Source: JAAYRQ01 sp035647235
GTDB lineage: Bacteria; Bacillota; Syntrophomonadia; Syntrophomonadales; Syntrophomonadaceae
Direction of reading: 5' to 3'
Length of the DNA: 64,000 nt
Assembly: GCA_964514235.1 (NCBI GenBank)
Contig: CAZEPV010000001.1
Span: 1-64,000, forward strand
In this document: piece by piece, positions 50,093 through 59,285 of the stretch
Layout of the letters: each line of letters opens with the position of its first letter
How positions within the stretch are numbered: position 1 is the first letter of the stretch
Notes under the pieces: generated by a model
What the model was told of the DNA's origin: nothing
Databases searched by the model: none
What the model saw: only the letters and a program-made list of their open reading frames with translations
Translations under genes and position numbers: made by a program

Positions 50093-51232
50093 ATGAATTT
50101 TACTTTGACTAAAGAACAAGAGTTAATTCAACGGATGGCTAAAGAATTTGCTGAGAAAAGCCTGGAACCGATTGCACAGCAAATTGAAAGGGATAACAAG
50201 GTACCAGACGAAATTATTAAGGGACTAGGGGACTTAGATTTATTTGGTATGCCATTTTCTGATGAGTATGGTGGGGCAGGTGCGGGATATTCTAGTTATG
50301 TATTAGCTATGGAACAAATTGGAGCTGCCTCATCAGGTGCTGCTATGATTATATCGGCACACACTTTAGGATTGGGGGCTATTGATGCTTTTGGAACGGA
50401 AGAACAAAAGAAAAAGTATATGCCCAAGGCTTGTAAGGGCGAACATATAGTCTCCTTTGCTTTTACCGAACCTGGAACTGGCTCTGATCCTAAGCAGATT
50501 ACTTCCACAGCAGTAAAAGATGGGGACAACTATATTATTAATGGAACAAAAAGATTTATAACCAATGCTGGTTACCCCGGGCCAATTATCATCTTTGCTA
50601 AGGAGGAAGAAAGTGGTAGAGTGACTGGATTTATCGTGGATAAATTCTGTGAAGGTTATTCTATATCTGAACCTTGGGAAAAAATTGGTATGCACGGGGG
50701 ACCACTCCTAGATGTTTACCTTAAGGATGTTAAAGTACCTGCGGAAAACATTCTAGCTGGTGTTGGGCAAGGCTATCCCATACTCCAATTTGCTATTTCT
50801 TTTGGTAAAGTTGGGGTGAGTTCTACTGCTTTGGGTGGGGCTTTAGCTTGTTTAAATGAAGCGGTTAAGTATGCTAAGGAAAAAACCCATAGGGGTGAAC
50901 CTATAACTAAATTCCAATCGACTAGATTAAATATCGCTACCATTGCGGAAAAATACGAAGCTATTAAATGGTTAACTTACCGCTTAGGATTTTTGGCTGA
51001 TAACGTAAAAGATCCGATGCAATTTGCTAAGGATGCAGCTTTAACTAAGGACTTTGTTTGTGAGCAGGTTGTTGATATTACTAAATATGCGGTAAGTATT
51101 CATGGTTCTTATGGATTAATGGAAGATTATAAGGTAGGACGCCTTTGGAGAGAAGCTATTATTGGCTTGCAAATCGAAGGTGTATCCGATATGCAGAAAA
51201 TGATTGTAGCAGGGGTAATTTTAGGGGGATAA
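50093..51232 (+). CDS. Acyl-CoA dehydrogenase
   Basis: A 379-aa flavoenzyme of the acyl-CoA dehydrogenase family. The FAD/substrate-binding middle has FAFTEPGTGSDPKQI and YIINGTKRFITNAGYPG, and the C-terminal helical domain has HGSYGLMEDYKVGRLWREA and QIEGVSDMQ, where the Glu is at the usual catalytic position. It oxidises a short/medium acyl-CoA to the enoyl-CoA and passes electrons to EtfAB, encoded in the same operon. Substrate chain length is not evident. ATG at 50093 with GGAGGAAG; the earlier TTG start is rejected. Confidence 0.93.
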   Translation: MNFTLTKEQELIQRMAKEFAEKSLEPIAQQIERDNKVPDEIIKGLGDLDLFGMPFSDEYGGAGAGYSSYVLAMEQIGAASSGAAMIISAHTLGLGAIDAFGTEEQKKKYMPKACKGEHIVSFAFTEPGTGSDPKQITSTAVKDGDNYIINGTKRFITNAGYPGPIIIFAKEEESGRVTGFIVDKFCEGYSISEPWEKIGMHGGPLLDVYLKDVKVPAENILAGVGQGYPILQFAISFGKVGVSSTALGGALACLNEAVKYAKEKTHRGEPITKFQSTRLNIATIAEKYEAIKWLTYRLGFLADNVKDPMQFAKDAALTKDFVCEQVVDITKYAVSIHGSYGLMEDYKVGRLWREAIIGLQIEGVSDMQKMIVAGVILGG

Positions 51233-51311
51233 TATGTTGGTAAGGTAGTGGGAGCCCTATCACGGTTCCCACTTTCTTTATAAATTATGGTGAAAGAGGT
51301 GCAGAAGCTTT

Positions 51312-52595
51312 ATGGAGAAATTTGATGCTATTGTTGTTGGAGGAGGGCTTGCTGGCCTTGCTTCTGCCTATACTCTTGCCCAAGCTGGACTTGAAGTATT
51401 AGTTTTGGAGCGAGGAGATTATTCTGGGGCCAAAAATGTAACTGGGGGCAGATTATATGTTAATCCTGTGCGCGACCTATTCCCTGACTTATGGAAAAAA
51501 GCCCCACTAGAAAGATTTATTGCCCATGAAGAAGTAGCTATGGTTACTAAGGAAGCTTCTTTGACTGTGCGCTATAGCGGTGTAGAACTCGCTACTGAAC
51601 CCTACCAAAGTTATAGTGTCCTTAGGGCCAAGTTCGATCGTTGGTTAGCTCGGCAGACGGAAAGAAAAGGGGCTGCCCTAATAACTAAAACCAAAGTTGA
51701 TGATTTAATTATAGAAGAGGGACAAGTAAAAGGTGTCTGGGCAGCTGGTGATGAATTAAGGGCCGATGTAGTAATAGCTGCAGATGGTGCGGTATCCTTA
51801 ATATCCGAAATGGCTGGTTTAAAAAAGCCAGGCCTGCCCAAGGATTATGCGGTAGGGGTTAAAGAAGTTATTGAACTCGACCCTACTGTCATTGAAGATA
51901 GATTTGGCCTGGAGGAAGGCCAAGGTGCGGCCCGCTTATTTATGGGCGAAGTTACTAAAGGTAATTTTGGTGGCGGGTTTTTATATACAAACAAAGACAG
52001 CCTCAGTTTAGGTCTAGTAATAGGCATAAAAGACATGATGCAAGACGAAGAAAATTCAGTGCCAGATTTAATGGATAATTTCAAATTACGTCCTGAAGTG
52101 GCCAGACTTATCAGGGGTGGCGAAACTGTAGAATATTCAGCCCACATTATCCCAGAAGGTGGCTATAAAGCCATAAGCAAATTATTTGATGCAGGAATTT
52201 TGGTAGTCGGTGATGCTGCAGGTCTAGCCCTAAATATCGGGGTAACAGTTAGGGGTATGGAATATGCTCTAGCATCCGGATATTATGCGGCTCAAGCAGT
52301 AATTGCAGCCCAGGAGGCCCAAGATTTTAGTGCCAATAAGCTTTCCCTATATGCCAAACTCCTAGAAGATAGTTTTGTCATGCAAGACTTTAAGAATTTT
52401 AAGGATGCGCCAGATGTATTAGATAATCCTAGATTTTTCAATCACTATCCAGAGCTGGTAGGAAAAATGATGCAGGATATTTATGAAGTGCCTGCTGGCT
52501 CCAAGGCCAGATTATATCCTACCATTAAAAAACACATGAAATTCGGAGAATTATGGGCCATGCTTGGTGATATGAGAAAGGTGATGAAAATATGA
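51312..52595 (+). CDS. fixC: FixC-like electron-transfer flavoprotein:quinone oxidoreductase
   Basis: 427 aa. The FAD motif IVVGGGLAGLASAYTLAQAG is at about 8-27; other family features are SGAKNVTGGRLY and GDAAGLALNIGVTVRGMEYA. FixC is the quinone-reducing subunit of FixABCX. Its stop overlaps the fixX start by 4 nt, indicating a tight complex. In this operon EtfB and EtfA follow, giving the order acd-fixC-fixX-etfB-etfA rather than fixABCX. ATG with GAGGTGCAG upstream. Confidence 0.92.
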   Translation: MEKFDAIVVGGGLAGLASAYTLAQAGLEVLVLERGDYSGAKNVTGGRLYVNPVRDLFPDLWKKAPLERFIAHEEVAMVTKEASLTVRYSGVELATEPYQSYSVLRAKFDRWLARQTERKGAALITKTKVDDLIIEEGQVKGVWAAGDELRADVVIAADGAVSLISEMAGLKKPGLPKDYAVGVKEVIELDPTVIEDRFGLEEGQGAARLFMGEVTKGNFGGGFLYTNKDSLSLGLVIGIKDMMQDEENSVPDLMDNFKLRPEVARLIRGGETVEYSAHIIPEGGYKAISKLFDAGILVVGDAAGLALNIGVTVRGMEYALASGYYAAQAVIAAQEAQDFSANKLSLYAKLLEDSFVMQDFKNFKDAPDVLDNPRFFNHYPELVGKMMQDIYEVPAGSKARLYPTIKKHMKFGELWAMLGDMRKVMKI

Positions 52596-52876
52596 GTGAG
52601 GCTTTAGGCTTAAAAACTAAACTAGGATTAAACGTATTTAAAGAAGATAAGGAAAAACATATTGAAATAAAGCCTGGTATGGAAAAGGACCCCCGTTTAA
52701 AAAGAGCCATTAATATATGTCCAGCAGGTCTATATTCCTTAAATGATGATGGTGAAGTGGAATTTACCATTGATGGTTGTTTGGAGTGTGGCACTTGCCG
52801 TATCGCTTGTGGTATAGAAGTTTTAGATTGGAAGTATCCTTCAGGGGGTACTGGTGTACAATTCCGTTTTGGCTAA
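52592..52876 (+). CDS. fixX: FixX-like ferredoxin subunit
   Basis: A 94-aa 4Fe-4S protein with ICPAGLYSLNDDGEVEF then DGCLECGTCRIACG, the FixX/EtfQO C-terminal cluster arrangement. The one cluster receives electrons from FixC/Etf. It overlaps fixC by 4 nt, and etfB follows after 36 nt. Confidence 0.92.
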   Translation: MSEALGLKTKLGLNVFKEDKEKHIEIKPGMEKDPRLKRAINICPAGLYSLNDDGEVEFTIDGCLECGTCRIACGIEVLDWKYPSGGTGVQFRFG

Positions 52877-52912
52877 TAAAAATAATTGAAATTATAAGGA
52901 GGTTATGTATTT

Positions 52913-53665
52913 ATGAATATAGTCGTAGCTATGAAACAAATTCCTGATTTACAGCAGATACGTATCCGTAATCGTCAGCCAGTATTTGACGATGTTCCCC
53001 TAACCCTAGGCGATATTGACAAAAATGCTTTAGAGGCTGCAGTTAATCTCAAGGAAAGCGTAGAGGGCAATGTAGTAGTAATATCAGCTGGTAATGAAGA
53101 AGTTGAAGATACTATTAAAGAGGCTTTAGCAGCAGGTGCAGATGAAGCTTTTTTAGTATTAGATGATGAGTTAGAAAATGCCGAAAGCAGCCAGATTGCT
53201 ACTATTTTGGCAGCGGGGCTAAAAGAAATAGATGATGTGGGTCTAATCCTTTTTGGTGAAGGTAGTGGTGATAACTACTCAGGTCAAGTAGGTTCTAGAG
53301 TAGCGGAACTTCTCGATTTACCCCAAGTAGGTTATGCAAGTAATATAGAAATAAAAGATGAGATAGCAATTATTACTAGGTCGTTGGAAGATGTAGAAGA
53401 AATTATAGAAGTTAACCTACCAGCAGTAGTAACAATAATGGCTGATATTAACGAACCACGTATACCTTCCGTAACCCAGATCCTAAAAGCAGGCAGAAAA
53501 CCAAAAGAAGTCTTAGAATTAGATGAGCTTGAAGTAGAACTAGGCAGTGTAACTACCGAAACTATGAGCAACCTAGCTCCAGAAAGTGATCGTAAAAAAG
53601 TGGTAGTAAAAACTGTAGATGAATTAGTTTCTGCACTTACTGCTGAAAACTTGATAGGAAGGTGA
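52913..53665 (+). CDS. etfB: Electron transfer flavoprotein beta subunit (FixA-like)
   Basis: A 250-aa protein starting MNIVVAMKQIPDLQQIRI, with DKNALEAAVNLKE, the nucleotide-binding loop FGEGSGDNYSGQVGSRVAEL and the recognition-loop-like PAVVTIMADINEPRIPSV. In bifurcating Etf proteins this subunit binds the bifurcating FAD instead of AMP; its place in a FixABCX set supports that, but residues were not checked by alignment. RBS AAGGAGG before ATG. Confidence 0.93.
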   Translation: MNIVVAMKQIPDLQQIRIRNRQPVFDDVPLTLGDIDKNALEAAVNLKESVEGNVVVISAGNEEVEDTIKEALAAGADEAFLVLDDELENAESSQIATILAAGLKEIDDVGLILFGEGSGDNYSGQVGSRVAELLDLPQVGYASNIEIKDEIAIITRSLEDVEEIIEVNLPAVVTIMADINEPRIPSVTQILKAGRKPKEVLELDELEVELGSVTTETMSNLAPESDRKKVVVKTVDELVSALTAENLIGR

Positions 53666-53670
53666 TAAAT

Positions 53671-54585
53671 ATGGCAAGTGTATTGATATATAGTGATAAA
53701 CTTAATTTAGCTTTAGAATTAATTAGTGCAGCGAAAACTATTAATCCAGAAGTTACCGCAGTAGCTATAAATGATGCAAAACTAGCCCAAGGCTTAGCTG
53801 CTGCAGGTGTCAAAGTATGGCAAGTTAATAATGATGCGGTTAATGTTGCTGATACCGCAGTCCTAGCCCAAGCTATTGCAGACTTAGCGGATAAGGCTGC
53901 AGCTAATACAGTATTGCTCGCCTCCAATCGCAGGGGACGGGAATTAGCAGGTCGGCTAGCTCAAAAGTTAGAAGCAGGTTGTTTGACCAATGTATCTAGC
54001 ATGAAAATTGATGGGGATAAGGTAGAATGTATGCGTAATGCTTTAGGTGGTGCCACAGTCGCTACCCAAGTGATCATCGCAGACAAACAAGTAATAGCCA
54101 TAGCTCCTAAAAGTTTTGAGCCTGCTAGTGGTAGCCCAGCTAGTGTGGAAGATGTAGATGTGGAAGTCACACCCAAGGTCAAAGTCCTAGAAGTAAGAAC
54201 TAAAGCTGCTGATGCAGTTGATATAGAAGCTGCGGAAGTCCTAGTGGTAGCTGGGCAAGGCGTTAATAGTCAGGCAGACTTAGCGGACATAGAAGCCCTA
54301 GCTAAAAAACTCGGTGGTGAAGTTGCTTGTACTAAACCCGTAGCGACCGATAAGAAATGGTTATCAGAGGAAAGGGTAGTAGGTTTGTCGGGTAAGATAT
54401 GTAAACCCGACCTGGCTATTTTACTCGGTGTCTCAGGCCAAGTACAGTTTACCGTAGGGATAAGGGATGCCAAAAGCATCGTGTCGGTTAATACCGATGA
54501 AAATGCTAACATGAACCAGATGTCGGATTATATTTTAACGGCTGATTTGCATGAAGTGGTTAAGGAGTTAAGTGGCAAACTATAG
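53671..54585 (+). CDS. etfA: Electron transfer flavoprotein alpha subunit (FixB-like)
   Basis: 304 aa. The N-terminal Etf domain is followed by the FAD-binding C-terminal domain with VVAGQGVNSQADLADIEALA, VGLSGKICKPDLAILLGVSG and VNTDENANMNQMSDYILTAD. It is shorter than many Etf-alpha proteins (320-340 aa) and has unusual replacements in the FAD loop (QVQFTVGIRDAK). ATG at 53671 follows GGAAGG; a GTG at 53662 overlaps the etfB stop and is less likely. It forms the heterodimer with EtfB. Confidence 0.9.
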   Translation: MASVLIYSDKLNLALELISAAKTINPEVTAVAINDAKLAQGLAAAGVKVWQVNNDAVNVADTAVLAQAIADLADKAAANTVLLASNRRGRELAGRLAQKLEAGCLTNVSSMKIDGDKVECMRNALGGATVATQVIIADKQVIAIAPKSFEPASGSPASVEDVDVEVTPKVKVLEVRTKAADAVDIEAAEVLVVAGQGVNSQADLADIEALAKKLGGEVACTKPVATDKKWLSEERVVGLSGKICKPDLAILLGVSGQVQFTVGIRDAKSIVSVNTDENANMNQMSDYILTADLHEVVKELSGKL

Positions 54586-54629
54586 ACGCCGAAAATAAAA
54601 CGTGAGATGTGAAACGTGAAATGTAAAAT

Positions 54630-54666
54630 AGGGGCCTAGTGAAAACTGAAGGGCCCCTATTTTTTT
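54630..54666 (+). terminator. Rho-independent terminator of the Etf operon
   Basis: AGGGGCC and GGCCCCT (7-bp stem, 15-nt loop) followed by ATTTTTTT. The 44 nt before it repeat small ACGTGAAATG-like units. Confidence 0.88.
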
Positions 54667-54720
54667 AGTCTTCATTCAGCTTCATTAAAGGAATGCCAGT
54701 AGCTGCTTAAAATGGTCAAG

Positions 54721-56718
54721 CTACCAGGCATTAGCTAGGTCAAATGCCTGATGAATGGCATCTATTACATGGGCTGGTTTTACAGCATCACCGACTATCT
54801 CCACCTGGTCAAAATGTGGCTTTAATTCTTGGTACAAATGATTTTGGGCTGTACTCCCGGTAGCTAAAACTATTGTATCAGCAGCTAGTAATTTTTCTTC
54901 GCCCGCTTGGACTAGCTTCAAACCTTCTGCGGTAATTTCTTTAACCTCAGCTTCATTAAGGGTATTTACCCCCATGATTTTCAAGTTTTTTAATACGGTC
55001 CAGCGCATAGCTCTAATGATATCGGTAGCCATATGTTTATTCATTTCTACTACAGTAACCTTAAATACACCTCTAGTTATTAGCTCATATAGAGTATCAA
55101 AGTCTTCTACTTTATGTTTCATTAGAAACTTTAGACTATCGGCCCCTAAAGTACCTAGTTCGGCTATATGTAGGGCGGTCTCTACCCCTAAAGCGCCTCC
55201 ACCGATCACAACAATTTCCGAACCTTGGGGGTTCTTACCCTTTAAAATATCCCAGGCATTTATCACATTAAGGTTCGGGGCTATAGGGAAAGGTGGGGAG
55301 CTGACTGATGCCCCCGTAGCTAGAATTATTTTATCGGGATTTTGTTCTTTTACCAATTCCACATCAGCATTTGTATTAAGCATAAGGCTAATCCTTAGTT
55401 CTGCTAGAATATTTTCATAATAATATAGCAAAGAGGCAAATTCGGCTTTCCCAGGTGGAATTGCGGCTAAATTCCACTGGCCGCCGATTCTATTTTCCTT
55501 TTCAACTAGGGTTACTTCATGGCCCTTTATAGCAGCAACTCGGGCAGCTTCTAATCCAGCAGGACCCGCACCGATTACTAATATTTTTAAAGGTTTTTCA
55601 CTTTTACTTATAAAACGTTTGTTTTCAAATCCCGCTTGGGCATTAATGGCACAAGCTACCCCAGTGCTTGGTGAATTGTGGGCAAAAAGCATATCTAAAC
55701 AGACCATACACCCTATACATTTACGGATGGTATTTGCCCTACCCTGCTCGGCCTTTATCCCCCAATCGGGGTCGGCTAAAAAACCACGACAAACGGAAAT
55801 TAGGTCGGCCTCCCCATTAGCCAAAATATCTTCTGCTGTTTCGGGGTTATTAATACGGTTACTAGCTACTACTGGAATATTAACGGCTCCTTTTATTTTA
55901 GCAGCCAAATATGCGTATGTACCCCTAGGAACTTCGGCCTGGATTTGGGGAATTTCGGATTCATGCCATCCCCCTGTAACATTAATTATATTTAAAGAAG
56001 CCTTTTCTAATTCCTTAGCTAATTGAGACATTTCTCGCCAGGTATTACCCGAGGGGACAAAATCACTACCCCCTAACCTGATGCCCAAAACCATATCATC
56101 TCCAACCTGTTGACGGATTTCTTTAATAACTTCTAAGGGGAATCTCATACGGTTTTTTATGGAACCCCCATATTCATCAGTCCTTTTGTTGGTGGCGGGT
56201 GAATAAAATTGGTTGATTAAATAACCTGCACTTCCAATAACTTCGATAAGGTCATAACCAGCTTCTTTGGCCCGTAAAGCAGCTTGACCAAAAGAAATTA
56301 TGATTTCTCTGATTTCGGGGATAGTCAGTTCCTTGGGAGTATGTCTACTTAGGGGGGAAGGCAATGGGGAGGGTGCCTTAACTTCATGCCCCTTAGTAAA
56401 GGCATAGGAATAACGGCCTGCATGAAAGAGCTGGATTCCCACAGCAGTGCCATATCTTTTAAGGGTAGACACTAATTTCTTATGTCCTGCAATTAAACTG
56501 TCATCATGTATAGAGGCAAATCCACCCCATAATTCCTGGGCCTGGATAGCTATACCGCCGATAATAATTAGACCCGCTCCACCTTGGGCCCGAGCAGCGT
56601 AGTAATTAATTAGTCGTTCATTTATTTGACCGTCGGGGGAATAGCCTAAGTTCATCGCGGGAATGACAATACGATTTTTTAAGTGAATATTACCAATAGT
56701 AGTTTTTTCGAAAAGCAT
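54721..56718 (-). CDS. FadH-like NADH:flavin oxidoreductase / 2,4-dienoyl-CoA reductase
   Basis: 665 aa. The N-terminal OYE-type TIM barrel (about 1-360, FMN) has NRIVIPAMNLGY and RGFLADPDWGIKAEQGR. The 4Fe-4S cysteines follow in CIGCMVCLDMLF and GVACAINAQAG, and the C-terminal FAD/NAD(P) part has LVIGAGPAGLEAARVAAIKG and VVIGGGALGVETALH. This three-cofactor layout matches FadH, bile-acid BaiCD/BaiH and trimethylamine dehydrogenase relatives. The substrate is probably an enoyl or dienoyl compound; given the adjacent acyl-CoA dehydrogenase operon, a dienoyl-CoA is plausible. ATG with GGAGGAAG. Confidence 0.88.
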   Translation of the reverse strand: MLFEKTTIGNIHLKNRIVIPAMNLGYSPDGQINERLINYYAARAQGGAGLIIIGGIAIQAQELWGGFASIHDDSLIAGHKKLVSTLKRYGTAVGIQLFHAGRYSYAFTKGHEVKAPSPLPSPLSRHTPKELTIPEIREIIISFGQAALRAKEAGYDLIEVIGSAGYLINQFYSPATNKRTDEYGGSIKNRMRFPLEVIKEIRQQVGDDMVLGIRLGGSDFVPSGNTWREMSQLAKELEKASLNIINVTGGWHESEIPQIQAEVPRGTYAYLAAKIKGAVNIPVVASNRINNPETAEDILANGEADLISVCRGFLADPDWGIKAEQGRANTIRKCIGCMVCLDMLFAHNSPSTGVACAINAQAGFENKRFISKSEKPLKILVIGAGPAGLEAARVAAIKGHEVTLVEKENRIGGQWNLAAIPPGKAEFASLLYYYENILAELRISLMLNTNADVELVKEQNPDKIILATGASVSSPPFPIAPNLNVINAWDILKGKNPQGSEIVVIGGGALGVETALHIAELGTLGADSLKFLMKHKVEDFDTLYELITRGVFKVTVVEMNKHMATDIIRAMRWTVLKNLKIMGVNTLNEAEVKEITAEGLKLVQAGEEKLLAADTIVLATGSTAQNHLYQELKPHFDQVEIVGDAVKPAHVIDAIHQAFDLANAW

Positions 56719-56814
56719 TTTTCTTCCTCCTATTTAAAAAGAACTATTAATATTTGTAGCTTAATCTTTTAATCTATAGACTATACTTGATAGAAAAAAT
56801 AAGTCTCTTATGTG

Positions 56815-56843
56815 AAGATATTACGTAAACAAACTATTGTCAA
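56815..56843 (-). promoter_or_regulatory. Sigma-A promoter of the FadH-like gene
   Basis: On the minus strand TTGACA (56843-56838), 17 nt, TATCTT (56820-56815), about 100 nt upstream of the ATG at 56718. Confidence 0.65.
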
Positions 56844-56935
56844 CAATATAAATGTCTTTCTATTGTAGGAATGCAAATAGAGGATTACAATTATATTAAG
56901 GGTGAATTTACTAGGTTAAGAAAGGGGTAATAAGG

Positions 56936-57574
56936 TTGGATAATGTAAATAGGGTAGAAATAGTAGTAGATGGGGTTACAGGTGTAGGTAAATCTAGCTT
57001 GGTCAAAATTTTATGTGAAGAATTCACACTCAAACCTTTTAGTGAACTCTTTGAGGATGAAAATCGTTTACTACATAAATTTTTCTATGACCGTCCTAAA
57101 TGGGCCTTTCCTATGCAAACTAACTTCTTAACTAATAGGTTTAAACAATATAAACAAGCTATGAAAATCGGAAATGCTGTAATGGATAGGTCAATTTATT
57201 CTGATAAAATTTTTGCCCGGATGTATTTGGAATATGGCTATCTTAATCCCGAAGAATATGCAGTCTATAATAATTTGTTACATACCATGTTAGAACATGT
57301 AGCTCCACCTAAGCTTTTAGTTTACTTGCGAGTGAATACTGATGAAGCTATCAGGAGAATCCATAAAAGAGGCAGGCCTGATGAAGTTAATGTGGAAAGG
57401 GAATACTGGGATCATCTTAATGAATTTTATGAAGCCAACTATGAAAATTTCGATCCAGAACGCTTATTGACTATACAAGTAGATAAATTAGATTATGTCC
57501 ACATAGAGGAAGACCGTAAATTCGTAATTAATGAGATAGAAAAAGCATGGACAAGATTAAGTAAAGCTATTTAA
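56936..57574 (+). CDS. Deoxynucleoside kinase family protein
   Basis: A 212-aa P-loop kinase of the dNK (deoxyadenosine/deoxyguanosine kinase) family. Walker A VDGVTGVGKSSL is at about 12-23, the family DRS motif in VMDRSIYSDKIF near 82, and the lid RIHKRGRPDE near 140. It phosphorylates deoxynucleosides for salvage; base specificity is not readable. The start is TTG with AAAGGGG 9 nt upstream. Confidence 0.88.
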   Translation: MDNVNRVEIVVDGVTGVGKSSLVKILCEEFTLKPFSELFEDENRLLHKFFYDRPKWAFPMQTNFLTNRFKQYKQAMKIGNAVMDRSIYSDKIFARMYLEYGYLNPEEYAVYNNLLHTMLEHVAPPKLLVYLRVNTDEAIRRIHKRGRPDEVNVEREYWDHLNEFYEANYENFDPERLLTIQVDKLDYVHIEEDRKFVINEIEKAWTRLSKAI

Positions 57575-57610
57575 TATTTTTGCCTAGGGAAACTGAAAGG
57601 TAGTGGAAAG

Positions 57611-58042
57611 ATGAATTTACTCTTAGGGGTATTGGCTGGAATAATATTCCTAACTTTTTCACCCTATTTTTATAAAATAATGCTATGGAAGCCAGATGAA
57701 TTTGAAGAAGAACTCTTAAAATCGCTAGCCTCATGGATGGTAAGCAAAGGTAGCAAATCACGTCCACAATTATGGACACTTTATTTCCTATCTATAATCT
57801 TAGAAGCGACTTATTTCATATTAGTTTTCACCATTATAAAACACCCAGTCCTTATTGTAATTTCCTGTTTTTTTGCGGGGGTAGAATTCGTACATCTATC
57901 CATCGTGGCCAGGTCACTATATAGATTTTTCGCTGGTAAAGTTATTTTGCGAGAAATATTTAACTGGAGAGTAGAAAGAATTAGTGCCTTGTTATTTTTC
58001 ACCCATTCTTTTTTAGTAATTGTATGTCTGTTTTTTTATTAA
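57611..58042 (+). CDS. Hypothetical four-TM membrane protein
   Basis: 143 aa with hydrophobic segments at about 1-22, 55-78, 80-98 and 124-143. The loops are charged (KPDEFEEELLKSLASW, RSLYRFFAGKVILREIFNW). No family is recognised. It lies between the nucleoside kinase and the DUF815 ATPase in the same direction with short gaps (36 and 18 nt), so it is probably co-transcribed and may be a membrane partner of one of them. Confidence 0.6.
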   Translation: MNLLLGVLAGIIFLTFSPYFYKIMLWKPDEFEEELLKSLASWMVSKGSKSRPQLWTLYFLSIILEATYFILVFTIIKHPVLIVISCFFAGVEFVHLSIVARSLYRFFAGKVILREIFNWRVERISALLFFTHSFLVIVCLFFY

Positions 58043-58060
58043 TAACTATGGAGGTTAAAA

Positions 58061-59272
58061 ATGTACCAAGGTATTCGTCTAGATCTAGCAAGTCTACGCA
58101 TTTATAGAAATATTTTGGAAGATGCGGTAATAAAGAAACTTATTACCGCCTTAGAAAATGCAAGTAAATTAGGTTCACAGGGTTTGGTATCCATGGACTC
58201 TTTTAATGATTTTGTTTTTGAATTATTTAAAAGCCAACGGACCTTTAAGGAACATATAATTTATTTAATCTTGCATGATGATAACCCTTTCTCCCAACTA
58301 GCCGAAAAGCAGGATTTATTTAATATGGATGAATTGATAATAGAAGCGGTTAAGGGCGATTTGAGGGTGCTTAAAAATTTATATTATTTGGATTTTATCC
58401 CTTTGTTTAATAGCGACATAAATAAATGGCAAGATATGGAGGTAAAGGGAATCGAATTTAACCCCGATGCTGATTGGGCTGACTTAGTGGGTCCCTTTGC
58501 TAAGCATTATAAAACTAATTCTCGGGGATTAGTTTCGCTTTATAAAGGATTTTATTGGGACAGAAATCTAGGCCTGAAAGGTATCGAAAATTTACAAAAG
58601 CTTAGTTTGGAAGATTTAATAGCTTGTGATTGGCAAATAGAAAAAATTAAGGCCAATACGGAAAAATTCTTGCAAAGGAAGCCCGCCAATAATATTTTAT
58701 TATATGGTCCTCGTGGAACTGGGAAATCTACAGCAATTAAAGCTTTACTGAATGAATATCAGGATGGCTTACGCATAGTGGAAATAGCCCGAGAAGATTT
58801 GGATTGTATTCCCCAGGTGGTATCGGTTTTAAAGGACTATAATTTGCGCTTTATATTATTTTTAGATGACTTGTCCTTCGAGGACTATGAAACGGATTAT
58901 AAGGGTCTGAAAGCTGTTTTGGAAGGTAGCTTGGCAGAAACACCTAGTAATGTTCTAATCTATGCTACCTCTAATCGCAGACACTTAGTTAAAGAATACT
59001 TTTCGGATAGGGCTAGACCTTCTTCCGAAGAAATACATGCCCAGGATACCATGCAGGAGAAATTGTCTTTGGCTGATAGGTTTGGGCTTACCATAACTTT
59101 TCCTGCTATTAATAAAAAGACTTATTTGGACATAGTTAGGTATTTGGTGGATCAAGAAAACATTAAAATTGGTGGAGGGCTCCTAGAGGAATTAGCTTTG
59201 GAATGGGAGAGGTCGCATCATGGGCCTTCGGGACGGACGGCTCGCCAGTTTGTCAATTCGCTAGGAAAGTGA
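58061..59272 (+). CDS. DUF815 family AAA+-like ATPase
   Basis: 403 aa. The N-terminal helical region (about 1-185) is followed by an ATPase domain with Walker A GPRGTGKST at 216-224, Walker B FILFLDDLSFED near 268, and the family features NVLIYATSNRRHLVKEYF and ADRFGLTITFPAIN. DUF815 proteins are widespread and of unknown function. ATG with GGAGG. It is followed by a CPBP protease gene after 13 nt. Confidence 0.88.
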   Translation: MYQGIRLDLASLRIYRNILEDAVIKKLITALENASKLGSQGLVSMDSFNDFVFELFKSQRTFKEHIIYLILHDDNPFSQLAEKQDLFNMDELIIEAVKGDLRVLKNLYYLDFIPLFNSDINKWQDMEVKGIEFNPDADWADLVGPFAKHYKTNSRGLVSLYKGFYWDRNLGLKGIENLQKLSLEDLIACDWQIEKIKANTEKFLQRKPANNILLYGPRGTGKSTAIKALLNEYQDGLRIVEIAREDLDCIPQVVSVLKDYNLRFILFLDDLSFEDYETDYKGLKAVLEGSLAETPSNVLIYATSNRRHLVKEYFSDRARPSSEEIHAQDTMQEKLSLADRFGLTITFPAINKKTYLDIVRYLVDQENIKIGGGLLEELALEWERSHHGPSGRTARQFVNSLGK

Positions 59273-59285
59273 TAGGAGGTCTTGT

